DNA of 13,093 nt, from positions 1-13,093 of the forward strand of contig LUYY01000126.1 in NCBI GenBank assembly GCA_001603415.1. Reading direction: 5' to 3'. Positions 1-6,894 of the stretch are shown one piece after another. A program made the translations under genes and the position numbers. Below the pieces are notes generated by a model that made no database searches, was not told the DNA's origin, and worked only from the letters and a program-made list of their open reading frames with translations. This DNA is from Bacteroidales bacterium Bact_07. Its GTDB lineage: Bacteria; Bacteroidota; Bacteroidia; Bacteroidales; Tenuifilaceae. Every line of letters begins with the position of its first letter. The stretch's first letter is position 1.

Positions 1-176
1 TACCTCAAATTTCTAAGTTTTTTTTTAAATTTCCTAAATAAATGTTATCAAACAGTTTGGTTCAACCATTTTTTAACAATCGTTTGCAATCATAAATCTA
101 AACATGTATATAGAGGACTAGTGGATTTAAAAGAAGCCCGTAATCCATTCATTTTCTTTATAGCGGTGACAAGTTT
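1..176. other. Non-coding flank downstream of comB
   Basis: A/T-rich sequence past the comB stop. No open reading frame of note is seen. The only structure is a weak six-bp inverted repeat (TGGATT at 122-127 with AATCCA at 142-147) over a 14-base loop, without a T-tail, so it is not a convincing terminator. Confidence 0.5.
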
Positions 177-890
177 TTAGATCAGCGCTACCAATTTATC
201 GTTCTTTAAAACCGGTATTGTATCGGTAACATCGGAGGTAAAGCAGTAACCAATAACATCATCCAATCCAAGTTTTTTAAGCCGATGACGTTGGGCTACT
301 TTTTCCACGTAAGTGGTTAAATCAACTTTTGCCACATTCCAGAGATCGATAGCAGCATTGGCTGAATCGCAAATTGTCTCGAACCTGCCACTTGCTAAAA
401 GCCTTTGTGCCAAAGCCCCTGCAAATATGGCATCTTCAAGGCAAAATTTCCCTTTCCATCCGGCGCACATGATAAGTATGTCGCTCGATCGGGCATTAAG
501 GTAACTTTCCACTGCTGAGATATTGAGAAAAGCCCCTATTATCACCTCCTGCGCATCGCGACCTAAGGTAATGGCATTAGTTCCGTTAGTGGTGCTGTAA
601 ACTATAGTTTTCCCGCCAACGGTTTCGGGAGTAAAATAAAAAGGCGAGTTGCCAAAGTCTGCAAAGTCGAGCTTTTGGCCATTGCGCTCAGCAACCACAA
701 GATAACCCTTCCGTTTGTACTCATGGGCCTCCTCAATGCTTCGAACAGGAATGATTTCCTTAACACCGTTATGTAACATGGTACAAATTACCGAGGTAGC
801 CCTGAGGATATCAACTACCACAACTATTTTACCATCCTTATCAAAGTGCTGAAAAATGGTAGGCGAAAACGCAACTTCAATCCTTGGCAT
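177..890 (-). CDS. comB: 2-phosphosulfolactate phosphatase family protein (ComB-like)
   Basis: The 237-residue product matches the ComB family in length and motifs. Visible are VDILRATS (about 26-33), ERNG (68-71), DFGNSP (78-83), a TTNGT turn (100-104) and CAGWKG...LED (142-153). Characterised ComB is a Mg-dependent phosphatase that releases phosphate from 2-phospho-3-sulfolactate to give 3-sulfolactate, an intermediate of coenzyme M synthesis in methanogens. Bacteroidota do not make coenzyme M by that route, so the true substrate here is open: sulfolactate or another phosphorylated acid. No signal peptide is seen, so the protein should be cytoplasmic. The ATG start lies 45 bases after the gcvT stop on the same strand, but a strong terminator (905-930) sits between them, so expression depends on read-through or on an unseen promoter. 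No ComA, ComC or sulfonate genes are in the window. Family assignment is firm; physiological role is uncertain. Confidence 0.88.
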   Translation of the reverse strand: MPRIEVAFSPTIFQHFDKDGKIVVVVDILRATSVICTMLHNGVKEIIPVRSIEEAHEYKRKGYLVVAERNGQKLDFADFGNSPFYFTPETVGGKTIVYSTTNGTNAITLGRDAQEVIIGAFLNISAVESYLNARSSDILIMCAGWKGKFCLEDAIFAGALAQRLLASGRFETICDSANAAIDLWNVAKVDLTTYVEKVAQRHRLKKLGLDDVIGYCFTSDVTDTIPVLKNDKLVALI

Positions 891-904
891 GATACAGTAT
901 GATT

Positions 905-930
905 TAAAAAAAGGGGGCTGTGCCCCCTTT
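905..930 (-). terminator. Intrinsic terminator after gcvT
   Basis: On the minus strand a perfect 9-bp stem (AAAGGGGGC at 922-930 in complement, with GCCCCCTTT at 910-918) closes a 3-base loop and runs into a T-tract (complement of the A-run at 906-912). It starts six bases beyond the gcvT stop and lies wholly between gcvT and comB, so it should end most gcvT transcripts before comB. Confidence 0.88.
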
Positions 931-935
931 ATGGT

Positions 936-2045
936 TTATACATTGGCTAAGTGGAAAGGCGGTTTAACAATTTTAGCCTTCAACTTCTTATCACGAATAC
1001 CAATATAGATTTCGGATCCATCGTTCCAGTGGCCTTTTTTAATGTACCCCATTCCAATACCACGTTTACTCATGGGCGACATAGTACCCGAGGTAACTTC
1101 ACCAATCTCGTTACCCTGTGCATCGTATATTAGGTAATGCTGGCGAGGGATACCACGGTCGATCATAACAAAGCCTTTAAGGCGACGTTCAGTCCCTTCA
1201 TTTTTATGTTTTTCCCAAATATTGCGGCTGATGAAATTTTTACCCGGAACAAATTTGGTAATCCAGCCTAAACCAGCTTCAATAGCCGAAGTGGTATCGT
1301 TAATATCATTGCCATAGAGGCAGAAACCAGCTTCAAGGCGAAGTGTATCGCGAGCGCCTAAGCCTATTGGCTTGATGCCAAACTCGGCACCTGCTTCAAA
1401 TACGGCTTTCCAAAGTTTATCGGCATCCTCATTGGCACAATAAATTTCGCATCCACCAGCTCCGGTGTAACCGGTTGTAGAAAAGATCACCTCCTTAATC
1501 CCGGCAAATGGTATCTTTTTAAAGGTATAGTACTCCATATCAACCACGTTCTCAGGGGTTAACTTCTGCATGGCCTTCAAAGCCAAAGGCCCTTGAACAG
1601 CAAGCTGGGCAAACTCATCGGAAGCATTGTAAAGCTCTTTACCAGGTGTTAACCCAAACTTTTTACCTTGCTCGCAAAGCCAGTTCCAGTCCTTCTCTAT
1701 GTTAGCAGCATTTACCACCAACAGGTAGGTTTCTGCATTAACCCGGTAAACTAAAAGGTCGTCAACTATACCACCCTTATCGTTAGGGAAACAGCTGTAC
1801 TGAACCTTACCGTCGAACAAGGCTGAGACATCGTTACTGGTAACGGTTTGAAGAAAATCCAGAGCCTTAGGGCCTTTAACCCAAATCTCGCCCATGTGTG
1901 AAACATCAAAAACGCCAACTTTTTCGCGAACTGTGATGTGTTCGTCGTTAATACCGGTATATTCAATAGGCATATTATACCCGGCAAATGGTGCCATACG
2001 GGCTCCAAGCTCTATATGGTACTTTGTAAATGCTGTATTTCTCAT
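936..2045 (-). CDS. gcvT: Glycine cleavage system aminomethyltransferase (T protein)
   Basis: This 369-residue cytoplasmic protein has the normal length of bacterial GcvT. T protein transfers the methylene group from the aminomethyl-lipoyl arm of H protein to tetrahydrofolate, releasing ammonia and giving 5,10-methylene-THF. Recognisable blocks are the N-terminal HIELGARMAPFAGYNMP region (10-26), GVFDVSHMGEI (44-54), GGIVDDLLVYR (91-101) with the acidic pair at the folate site, TGYTGAGGCEIY (191-202), and GLGARDTLRLEAGFCLYG (228-245), the most diagnostic T-protein signature. The C-terminal part (about 285-369) fits the GcvT C-terminal beta-barrel domain. The ATG at 2045 gives the expected N-terminus. 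A TAGATTTG -7 element lies about 30 bases upstream, and a terminator follows the stop. The partners gcvH and gcvP are not in the window, so the system is dispersed here. Confidence 0.97.
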   Translation of the reverse strand: MRNTAFTKYHIELGARMAPFAGYNMPIEYTGINDEHITVREKVGVFDVSHMGEIWVKGPKALDFLQTVTSNDVSALFDGKVQYSCFPNDKGGIVDDLLVYRVNAETYLLVVNAANIEKDWNWLCEQGKKFGLTPGKELYNASDEFAQLAVQGPLALKAMQKLTPENVVDMEYYTFKKIPFAGIKEVIFSTTGYTGAGGCEIYCANEDADKLWKAVFEAGAEFGIKPIGLGARDTLRLEAGFCLYGNDINDTTSAIEAGLGWITKFVPGKNFISRNIWEKHKNEGTERRLKGFVMIDRGIPRQHYLIYDAQGNEIGEVTSGTMSPMSKRGIGMGYIKKGHWNDGSEIYIGIRDKKLKAKIVKPPFHLANV

Positions 2046-2073
2046 TGGTTTTAATTATTTTTTTACGGTACTG

Positions 2074-2081
2074 CAAATCTA
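2074..2081 (-). promoter_or_regulatory. gcvT: Candidate Bacteroidota -7 promoter element for gcvT
   Basis: On the minus strand this reads TAGATTTG, an exact match to the Bacteroidota sigma-ABfr -7 consensus TAnnTTTG. It lies 28 bases upstream of the gcvT start, implying a short leader of about 20 bases. No convincing -33 TTTG box was found at the expected distance, so the call rests on the -7 element and its position. Confidence 0.5.
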
Positions 2082-2165
2082 TGATTTTTATTTGTTTTTT
2101 GTTATTTAAACCGATTTCGATATAAACTTTTATGCTTATGTTTTTCAACATATCATATTTTTTTC

Positions 2166-2173
2166 TAAATTTG
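2166..2173 (+). promoter_or_regulatory. Candidate Bacteroidota -7 promoter element for the HPt-STAS operon
   Basis: TAAATTTG is an exact match to the -7 consensus TAnnTTTG and ends 29 bases before the HPt start codon. The region is very A/T-rich, so chance matches are possible, and the -33 position shows only a T-run. Together with the gcvT element it makes 2046-2202 a compact divergent promoter region. Confidence 0.5.
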
Positions 2174-2202
2174 AAAGTAACAGTTCAATTTATTTTTTTT
2201 GA

Positions 2203-2565
2203 ATGGCAACCGATCAGGCAACACACCACGTTAACCTTGAATTCCTGAAAGAAATTTCGGAAGGTAATCTCGATTTGATGCGCGATTTAATCACCCTATT
2301 TATTACGCAAGTTCCAACCTTTTCCGAGCAAATGGACGCATACCTAAAAAATGAAGATTACTGCACCCTTGCAAAACTTGCCCATAAAATAAAGAACTCC
2401 GTTGCCATGATGGGAATTGATGAGCTAACATCGGACATGAAAAAACTTGAAAACCTTTGCACCGAAAAACCCAACTATAATGTAGTAAAAGCATACGTTG
2501 ATAGGTTTAAAAAGATATCAACCGAGGCATCGGCTGAACTTAGACAAATCCTTGAATCACTATAA
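2203..2565 (+). CDS. Histidine phosphotransfer (HPt) domain protein
   Basis: The 120-residue product is essentially one HPt four-helix-bundle domain. The signature LAHKIKNSVAMMG (59-71) places the phospho-accepting histidine at His61, followed by the conserved Lys64 and Gly71. HPt proteins carry phosphoryl groups between receiver domains of hybrid sensor kinases and terminal response regulators. There is no kinase, receiver or output domain attached and no transmembrane segment, so it is a free cytoplasmic relay protein. The ATG at 2203 has no Shine-Dalgarno sequence, normal for this phylum. A STAS-domain gene starts 24 bases downstream on the same strand, so the two are almost certainly one operon. 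No kinase or response regulator gene is present in the window, so partners are unknown. Confidence 0.92.
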   Translation: MATDQATHHVNLEFLKEISEGNLDLMRDLITLFITQVPTFSEQMDAYLKNEDYCTLAKLAHKIKNSVAMMGIDELTSDMKKLENLCTEKPNYNVVKAYVDRFKKISTEASAELRQILESL

Positions 2566-2589
2566 GTATAACCCTAAAAAATTACATAT

Positions 2590-2922
2590 ATGATTGATGT
2601 TGAAAAAATTAACGATGTAATGGTAATTTCGTTTAGCGAAAGCAGCAAACTGAATGTAACCGTTACACAAAAGATTAAGACCGAAATAATCAAGGCGATT
2701 ACACCCAATGCAAAGGTAGCATTGAACCTTAGCGGTATTAGCTATATCGATAGTACAGGTTTTGGGATGTTGCTCTCAATACTCCGTCATTGCAAGAACT
2801 CCAATGCCTCATTAAAACTCTGCAACATCAGTCCCGAGGTCATGGAACTGGTCAAATTGCTTCAACTTCAAACCGTATTCGATATCAGGGAAAGCGTCGA
2901 CGAATGCATTAAGAGCTTTTAA
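2590..2922 (+). CDS. STAS-domain protein, anti-sigma-factor-antagonist-like
   Basis: The 110-residue product is a single STAS domain of the SpoIIAA/RsbV type. The strand NLSGISYID (46-54) leads into DSTGFGMLLSIL, where Ser55 aligns with the serine phosphorylated in SpoIIAA (Ser58) and RsbV (Ser56). The C-terminal half (LKLCNISPEVMELVKLLQL) fits the usual final strand and helix. In characterised systems the unphosphorylated protein binds a HATPase-type anti-sigma kinase and frees a partner sigma factor; phosphorylation switches it off. In other phyla such proteins serve PP2C or other partner-switching circuits. It is the second gene of an operon with an HPt protein and ends just before an intrinsic terminator. 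No cognate RsbW-like kinase, PP2C phosphatase or sigma factor is visible nearby. Confidence 0.9.
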   Translation: MIDVEKINDVMVISFSESSKLNVTVTQKIKTEIIKAITPNAKVALNLSGISYIDSTGFGMLLSILRHCKNSNASLKLCNISPEVMELVKLLQLQTVFDIRESVDECIKSF

Positions 2923-2946
2923 ACACAACTAAATCGCTCACAATTC

Positions 2947-2976
2947 AAAGCCGCGGACAAACCCGTGGCTTTTTTT
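2947..2976 (+). terminator. Intrinsic terminator of the HPt-STAS operon
   Basis: AAAGCCGCGG (2947-2956) pairs with CCGTGGCTTT (2963-2972) with one G-T wobble around a six-base loop, followed by T-residues to 2976. It begins 25 bases after the STAS stop codon and separates that operon from the downstream peptidase gene. Confidence 0.88.
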
Positions 2977-3034
2977 GTAAACCTTTTGATAGTCAAATAG
3001 TCTAAAATGCGTAACCAACCTAAATCAGCATAAT

Positions 3035-5617
3035 ATGAAACGTGTTATTACGGTTCTGGCATCATTTGCTATAGGACTATTTTCATTATTTGCACAGAGT
3101 ATTACAACCCCTGAAGAGCATTTCGGTTTTACACCCGGAACCGATCGTACGCTATTCAGGTACGATCAACTGGTTGAATACCTAAAGAAGATTGAAGCCC
3201 AAAGTCCAATGGTTAAAGTAGTGCCTATTGGGCAATCGGCTATGGGAAAAACGCTTTACGCTGTTTTTATAAGCAACGCTGAGAATATCTCAAAACTTTA
3301 CAGGCTAAAAGAGATTAACCAGCAGTTAGCCCTCAACTATAGCCTTAGCGATACCGATAAGGAACAGCTGGTGAGCGAGGGCAGAGTATTTGTTTTGGCT
3401 ACCCTCTCCATGCACTCCAGCGAGGTTGGCCCAACCCAGGCTCTTCCAGTAATAATTTATAGGTTGATAACCGACAAGGCGGTAAGCCATGCACTTAACA
3501 ACGTTGTTTACATGGCTGTGGCATGCCATAATCCCGATGGCATGGACATGATAGTTGATTACTACAATCAATACAAAGGCACCAAATACGAAGGCGGACC
3601 TATGCCTTTCCTTTACCAGAAATATGTTGGACACGACAATAACAGAGATTTTATTACACTTACCCAGCCTGAGACAAAGGCTATTTCTAACCTTACCAGC
3701 AAGGAATGGTTCCCACAGGTTATGGTTGAGAAACACCAAATGGGACTTACAGGCCCACGGTACTTTGTTCCACCCTACCACGATCCAATAGCCCAGAATG
3801 TTGATGCTGAGCTTTATGCATGGTCAAATCTGTTTGGCCAAAACATGCTAAACGACCTAACCTCCAAAGGATTACGGGGCGTAAGCCAACAAAATCTATT
3901 CGACAATTACTGGCCAGGTTCAACCGAAACATGCCTTTGGAAGAACGTAATAAGCATGCTAACCGAAGCAGCCAGCGTAAAAATCGCCACACCTGTGTAC
4001 ATTGAGCCAACCGAGTTAACCGGCACATCAAAAGGTTTAGCTGAGTATAAAAAGGGGGTGAATATGCTCATGCCATGGCCAGGCGGATGGTGGAAATTAT
4101 CCGATATAATTGACCTTGAGGTGGGGTCAACCCTCTCTATGCTTGAAACAGCAAGCAAGTACAAGGATCGAATTCTTCGGTTCCGGAACGATATCTGCAA
4201 AAAACAGGTGAATCTTGGTAGAACCACTGCACCCTATCATTTTATTTTGCCGGTCAATCAAAAGGATCCCAGCGAACTGGTTTCGCTGGTCAACCTGCTC
4301 AATGAGCATGGTGTAAATGTTTACAGGCTAAAAGAAAATATCACCATACAGAACCAAAATTTCCATGCAGGCGATGTTGTGGTTCCGCTTGCACAACCCT
4401 TCCGGATGTTCATCAAGGAAGTAATGGAAGCCCAAGAATTTCCTGAACGACGACTAGAAGAAGATGGGAAAGTTCTGGAGCCCTACGATATCACAAGTTG
4501 GTCGCTACCCTTACATAAAGGTTTAGCCTGTTTTACTATTAATGCCAATACTATTGATGACAGTTTAATTGAACCCGTTGCTTCAAAATTCACGCTAAAC
4601 ACAGCGCCAATTCCCGAAAAACGTTTTGCAATACTACCTTCCACAATTAACCAATCGTACAGACTGGCTATCAAGTGCTTGAAAAATGGAATACAGGTAG
4701 AAAGAAACAATGAGCCTGTAGTTATCGAAAACATTGAGTTCCCGGCAGGAAGTTTCTGCATACCCCTGAACGATAAATCGAAACAAATCCTTAGCACTGC
4801 AGATTTTAACATACCCACCGTAAATGTTAAGCCCAACAACCTAAGTGTTAGCAAAATCCGTCGGATAGGTTTACTAGAATCGCAGGTTCAAAGCATGGAT
4901 GCAGGCTGGACTAAGTATATACTGGACACATACGAAATCCCATACACCGTAATAAACCCAATTCAGGTTGCCGAAGGTAACTTGTTGTCGAAATTCGACT
5001 TGATTTTAGTTCCTAACACTAATGCCACCCTGCTCAAAGAGGGCAAATACAAGCGTGAAGGGCAAATGGTTCCATTGGTTTACCCCGACATTTACACAAA
5101 GGGGATGGGACAAAAAGGACTTGAAGCCATAATTGAATTCATTCAGAACGGAGGAACCGTAATGGCTTGGGAACAAGCAACCGAGCTTTTTGAGGGAACG
5201 CTTACCCTAAAGCAGGGCAATGTTTCCGAAGAGTTTCAATTCCCTTTTAAGAACGATGCAAAAGACATTCAAAAGAGGGGTTTTTCCTGCCCTGGTTCGC
5301 TAATTAGTATAAAACTGAATCCTTTCCCCCCATTTACATTTGGGCTGGATAGTGAACTGGGAATTTTCATGCGCGATAGCTATGTTTACGAAACCCAAGT
5401 ACCATCGCTTGACATGGATCGCAGAGTAATTGGATATTTTGAAGGGAAAAACAAGCAGCTAAGTGGATACCTAAAAGGTGATGAACTTCTTGACGGCAAA
5501 TCGGCAGCTATTTGGTTGAAAAAAGGGAAGGGTCAACTTATTCTGCTTGGGTTTAGCCCAACATTTAGAGCCTCGGTTCCATCGAACTATAAAATTCTTT
5601 TTAATGCAATTTTATAA
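3035..5617 (+). CDS. Secreted M14-family zinc carboxypeptidase-like protein
   Basis: This 860-residue protein begins with a signal peptide (MKR, hydrophobic stretch, likely cleavage after LFA-Q near residue 20), so it should be periplasmic or exported. Residues about 40-330 form an M14 peptidase domain. The zinc-ligand motif HSSE gives His127 and Glu130. NPDG (166-169) and GHDNNRDF (199-206) supply the Asn-Arg pair that binds a substrate carboxylate. EKHQMG supplies the third ligand, His234. TEAA near 310-313 provides a candidate catalytic glutamate (Glu311). The active site thus looks intact. The C-terminal part (about 540-860), with segments such as RRIGLLESQ and SKFDLILVPN, resembles a class-I glutamine-amidotransferase-like fold with no obvious catalytic triad. 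Characterised M14 enzymes cleave C-terminal residues from peptides; the substrate here is unknown. It is monocistronic, with terminators on both sides. Confidence 0.9.
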   Translation: MKRVITVLASFAIGLFSLFAQSITTPEEHFGFTPGTDRTLFRYDQLVEYLKKIEAQSPMVKVVPIGQSAMGKTLYAVFISNAENISKLYRLKEINQQLALNYSLSDTDKEQLVSEGRVFVLATLSMHSSEVGPTQALPVIIYRLITDKAVSHALNNVVYMAVACHNPDGMDMIVDYYNQYKGTKYEGGPMPFLYQKYVGHDNNRDFITLTQPETKAISNLTSKEWFPQVMVEKHQMGLTGPRYFVPPYHDPIAQNVDAELYAWSNLFGQNMLNDLTSKGLRGVSQQNLFDNYWPGSTETCLWKNVISMLTEAASVKIATPVYIEPTELTGTSKGLAEYKKGVNMLMPWPGGWWKLSDIIDLEVGSTLSMLETASKYKDRILRFRNDICKKQVNLGRTTAPYHFILPVNQKDPSELVSLVNLLNEHGVNVYRLKENITIQNQNFHAGDVVVPLAQPFRMFIKEVMEAQEFPERRLEEDGKVLEPYDITSWSLPLHKGLACFTINANTIDDSLIEPVASKFTLNTAPIPEKRFAILPSTINQSYRLAIKCLKNGIQVERNNEPVVIENIEFPAGSFCIPLNDKSKQILSTADFNIPTVNVKPNNLSVSKIRRIGLLESQVQSMDAGWTKYILDTYEIPYTVINPIQVAEGNLLSKFDLILVPNTNATLLKEGKYKREGQMVPLVYPDIYTKGMGQKGLEAIIEFIQNGGTVMAWEQATELFEGTLTLKQGNVSEEFQFPFKNDAKDIQKRGFSCPGSLISIKLNPFPPFTFGLDSELGIFMRDSYVYETQVPSLDMDRRVIGYFEGKNKQLSGYLKGDELLDGKSAAIWLKKGKGQLILLGFSPTFRASVPSNYKILFNAIL

Positions 5618-5620
5618 TAC

Positions 5621-5658
5621 CATTAGGGGTTGCCTTTCCGGCAACCCCTAATGTTTTT
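5621..5658 (+). terminator. Strong intrinsic terminator between convergent genes
   Basis: A perfect 14-bp stem (CATTAGGGGTTGCC at 5621-5634 with its complement at 5640-5653) closes a five-base loop and is followed by TTTTT (5654-5658). It ends plus-strand transcription from the M14 peptidase. Its T-tract overlaps the stop codon of the convergent gene (5657-5659), so the two 3' ends interlock. In the other direction the T-tail is poor (GTATTATAAA), though the hairpin may still protect that mRNA 3' end. Confidence 0.9.
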
Positions 5659-6784
5659 AGGCCAACCTCTTCTGAAATATCCTATACCGTTTGTAAACAA
5701 CACCTCCCATCTTTTCCATCTCGGCGCGCATTTTCCTGTTATTTTCAAGTTCCAAATGGCTATCAATAATGGTCATCCCTGCTTTCTGAGCTTCATTAAG
5801 CATCTCGGCACCCATCCAGGTATCAAATCCTAAATTCCTATACTGTGGATGAATGGCACCAAGCAATAGGCTGAGCATTTTTGAGGTACGCATGGCCTTT
5901 AGGACATGAATAAAGCCAAAGGGAAAGAGGTATCCCTTACTCTTCTGAATACCAGGGCAAATATCTGGTATGCCCAAGATGAAGGCCAACGGTTGATTGT
6001 CGGCATTAACAATTACTTTCAAAAACCGAGGGTCAATAAACGACAGATACTTTGCAGCAAGTTCTTCCATTTCATCGGGATCCATGGGATTAAAACCATA
6101 AATATCGATAAAGGTTTCATTCACCAGTGAAAGAACAGGTTTTATGAAGGGCTTTATATCGCTTCTCTTTGCAAAGTTAAGCATCCGAAAGCCATTGGCT
6201 CGGGCTTTTACCCTTTGGAGAATTCGCAGGTAGAAATCGGGCAATTTTTCAGGAACGGGAACCTTGTAAACCACTAAATCAACATCCTTCTCAAAACCAT
6301 AGCGGTTCACATATTCAACCAGGTATGGAAAATTGCAGTTCGAGGCAAGGACAATAGGTTCATCGTACCCTTCGATTAGCAAACCCTGGGGATCCTTATC
6401 GGAAAATCCCATGGGGCCAATCAAGCGTTCCATTCCCAAGGCTCTTGCCCACCTTTCAACTTCACTTATGAGCGCTTGAGCAACATCGTAGTCCTGATAG
6501 GTCTCCAGATTAAAAAAGCGAGCAGTTTTCTCGTTATGTATTTGGTTATACCGTTTATTGACAATTCCCATTATACGCCCAACGGGTTTACCATTGCGTA
6601 AAGCAAGAAACAAAACGGTATCGGAATACGACATGGCTCTGTTTTTCTTGGGATTGTAAAAATCCCATTCATCGGAGTAAATTGGCGGCACCCAATTTCT
6701 ATGTCCCTTATGTATTTCGGCAGGTAGATGAATGAATTTGCGAAGGTCCGATTTGTTTTGAACTCTAATAATATCAATGCTCAT
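5657..6784 (-). CDS. Uncharacterised protein with C-terminal GNAT acetyltransferase domain
   Basis: The 375-residue soluble product belongs to a widespread but poorly characterised family that includes YghO-like proteins. The C-terminal part carries a recognisable GNAT fold: HPQYRNLGFDTWMG (312-325) matches the acetyl-CoA-binding motif A loop, and LELENNRKMRAEMEKMGG (344-361) followed by VYKRYRIF is the usual last helix and strand. The N-terminal half (for example DTVLFLALRNGKPVGRIMGI, 55-74, and ALGMERLIGPMGFSDKDPQG, 115-134) looks like a second, degenerate GNAT-like region, so the protein may be a tandem GNAT. Acetyl transfer is inferred from fold only; no substrate can be named. No signal peptide or membrane segment is seen. 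It is convergent with the M14 gene and separated from upstream nhaD by a terminator, so it is probably its own transcript. Confidence 0.78.
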   Translation of the reverse strand: MSIDIIRVQNKSDLRKFIHLPAEIHKGHRNWVPPIYSDEWDFYNPKKNRAMSYSDTVLFLALRNGKPVGRIMGIVNKRYNQIHNEKTARFFNLETYQDYDVAQALISEVERWARALGMERLIGPMGFSDKDPQGLLIEGYDEPIVLASNCNFPYLVEYVNRYGFEKDVDLVVYKVPVPEKLPDFYLRILQRVKARANGFRMLNFAKRSDIKPFIKPVLSLVNETFIDIYGFNPMDPDEMEELAAKYLSFIDPRFLKVIVNADNQPLAFILGIPDICPGIQKSKGYLFPFGFIHVLKAMRTSKMLSLLLGAIHPQYRNLGFDTWMGAEMLNEAQKAGMTIIDSHLELENNRKMRAEMEKMGGVVYKRYRIFQKRLA

Positions 6785-6838
6785 TTGAGTAAACTTTGAA
6801 ATACAATCTGCAACTTTATAAATTATTTAAGTGATTAA

Positions 6839-6874
6839 CAAAAAATCCGTGGCAAAATTTATGACCACGGATTT
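6839..6874 (-). terminator. Intrinsic terminator of nhaD
   Basis: On the minus strand AAATCCGTGG (complement of 6865-6874) pairs perfectly with CCACGGATTT (complement of 6843-6852) over a 12-base loop and continues into a T6 run (complement of 6840-6845). It begins about 20 bases beyond the nhaD stop. Confidence 0.87.
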
Positions 6875-6894
6875 ACCATTATGATTCATTAGTA

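Noticed and set aside
122..147. Inverted repeat TGGATT/AATCCA as a comB terminator
   Set aside because: Only six base pairs over a 14-base loop and no T-tract after it on the minus strand.
2985..2997. TTTGA-TAG-TCAAA inverted repeat upstream of the M14 gene as a promoter or operator
   Set aside because: Five-bp arms in A/T-rich DNA; no TAnnTTTG element at a proper distance downstream.
3326..3781. Open frame on the minus strand within the M14 gene (151 codons), with several others at 3747-4854
   Set aside because: They lie opposite a well-conserved coding sequence and show no recognisable motifs; they are antisense shadows.
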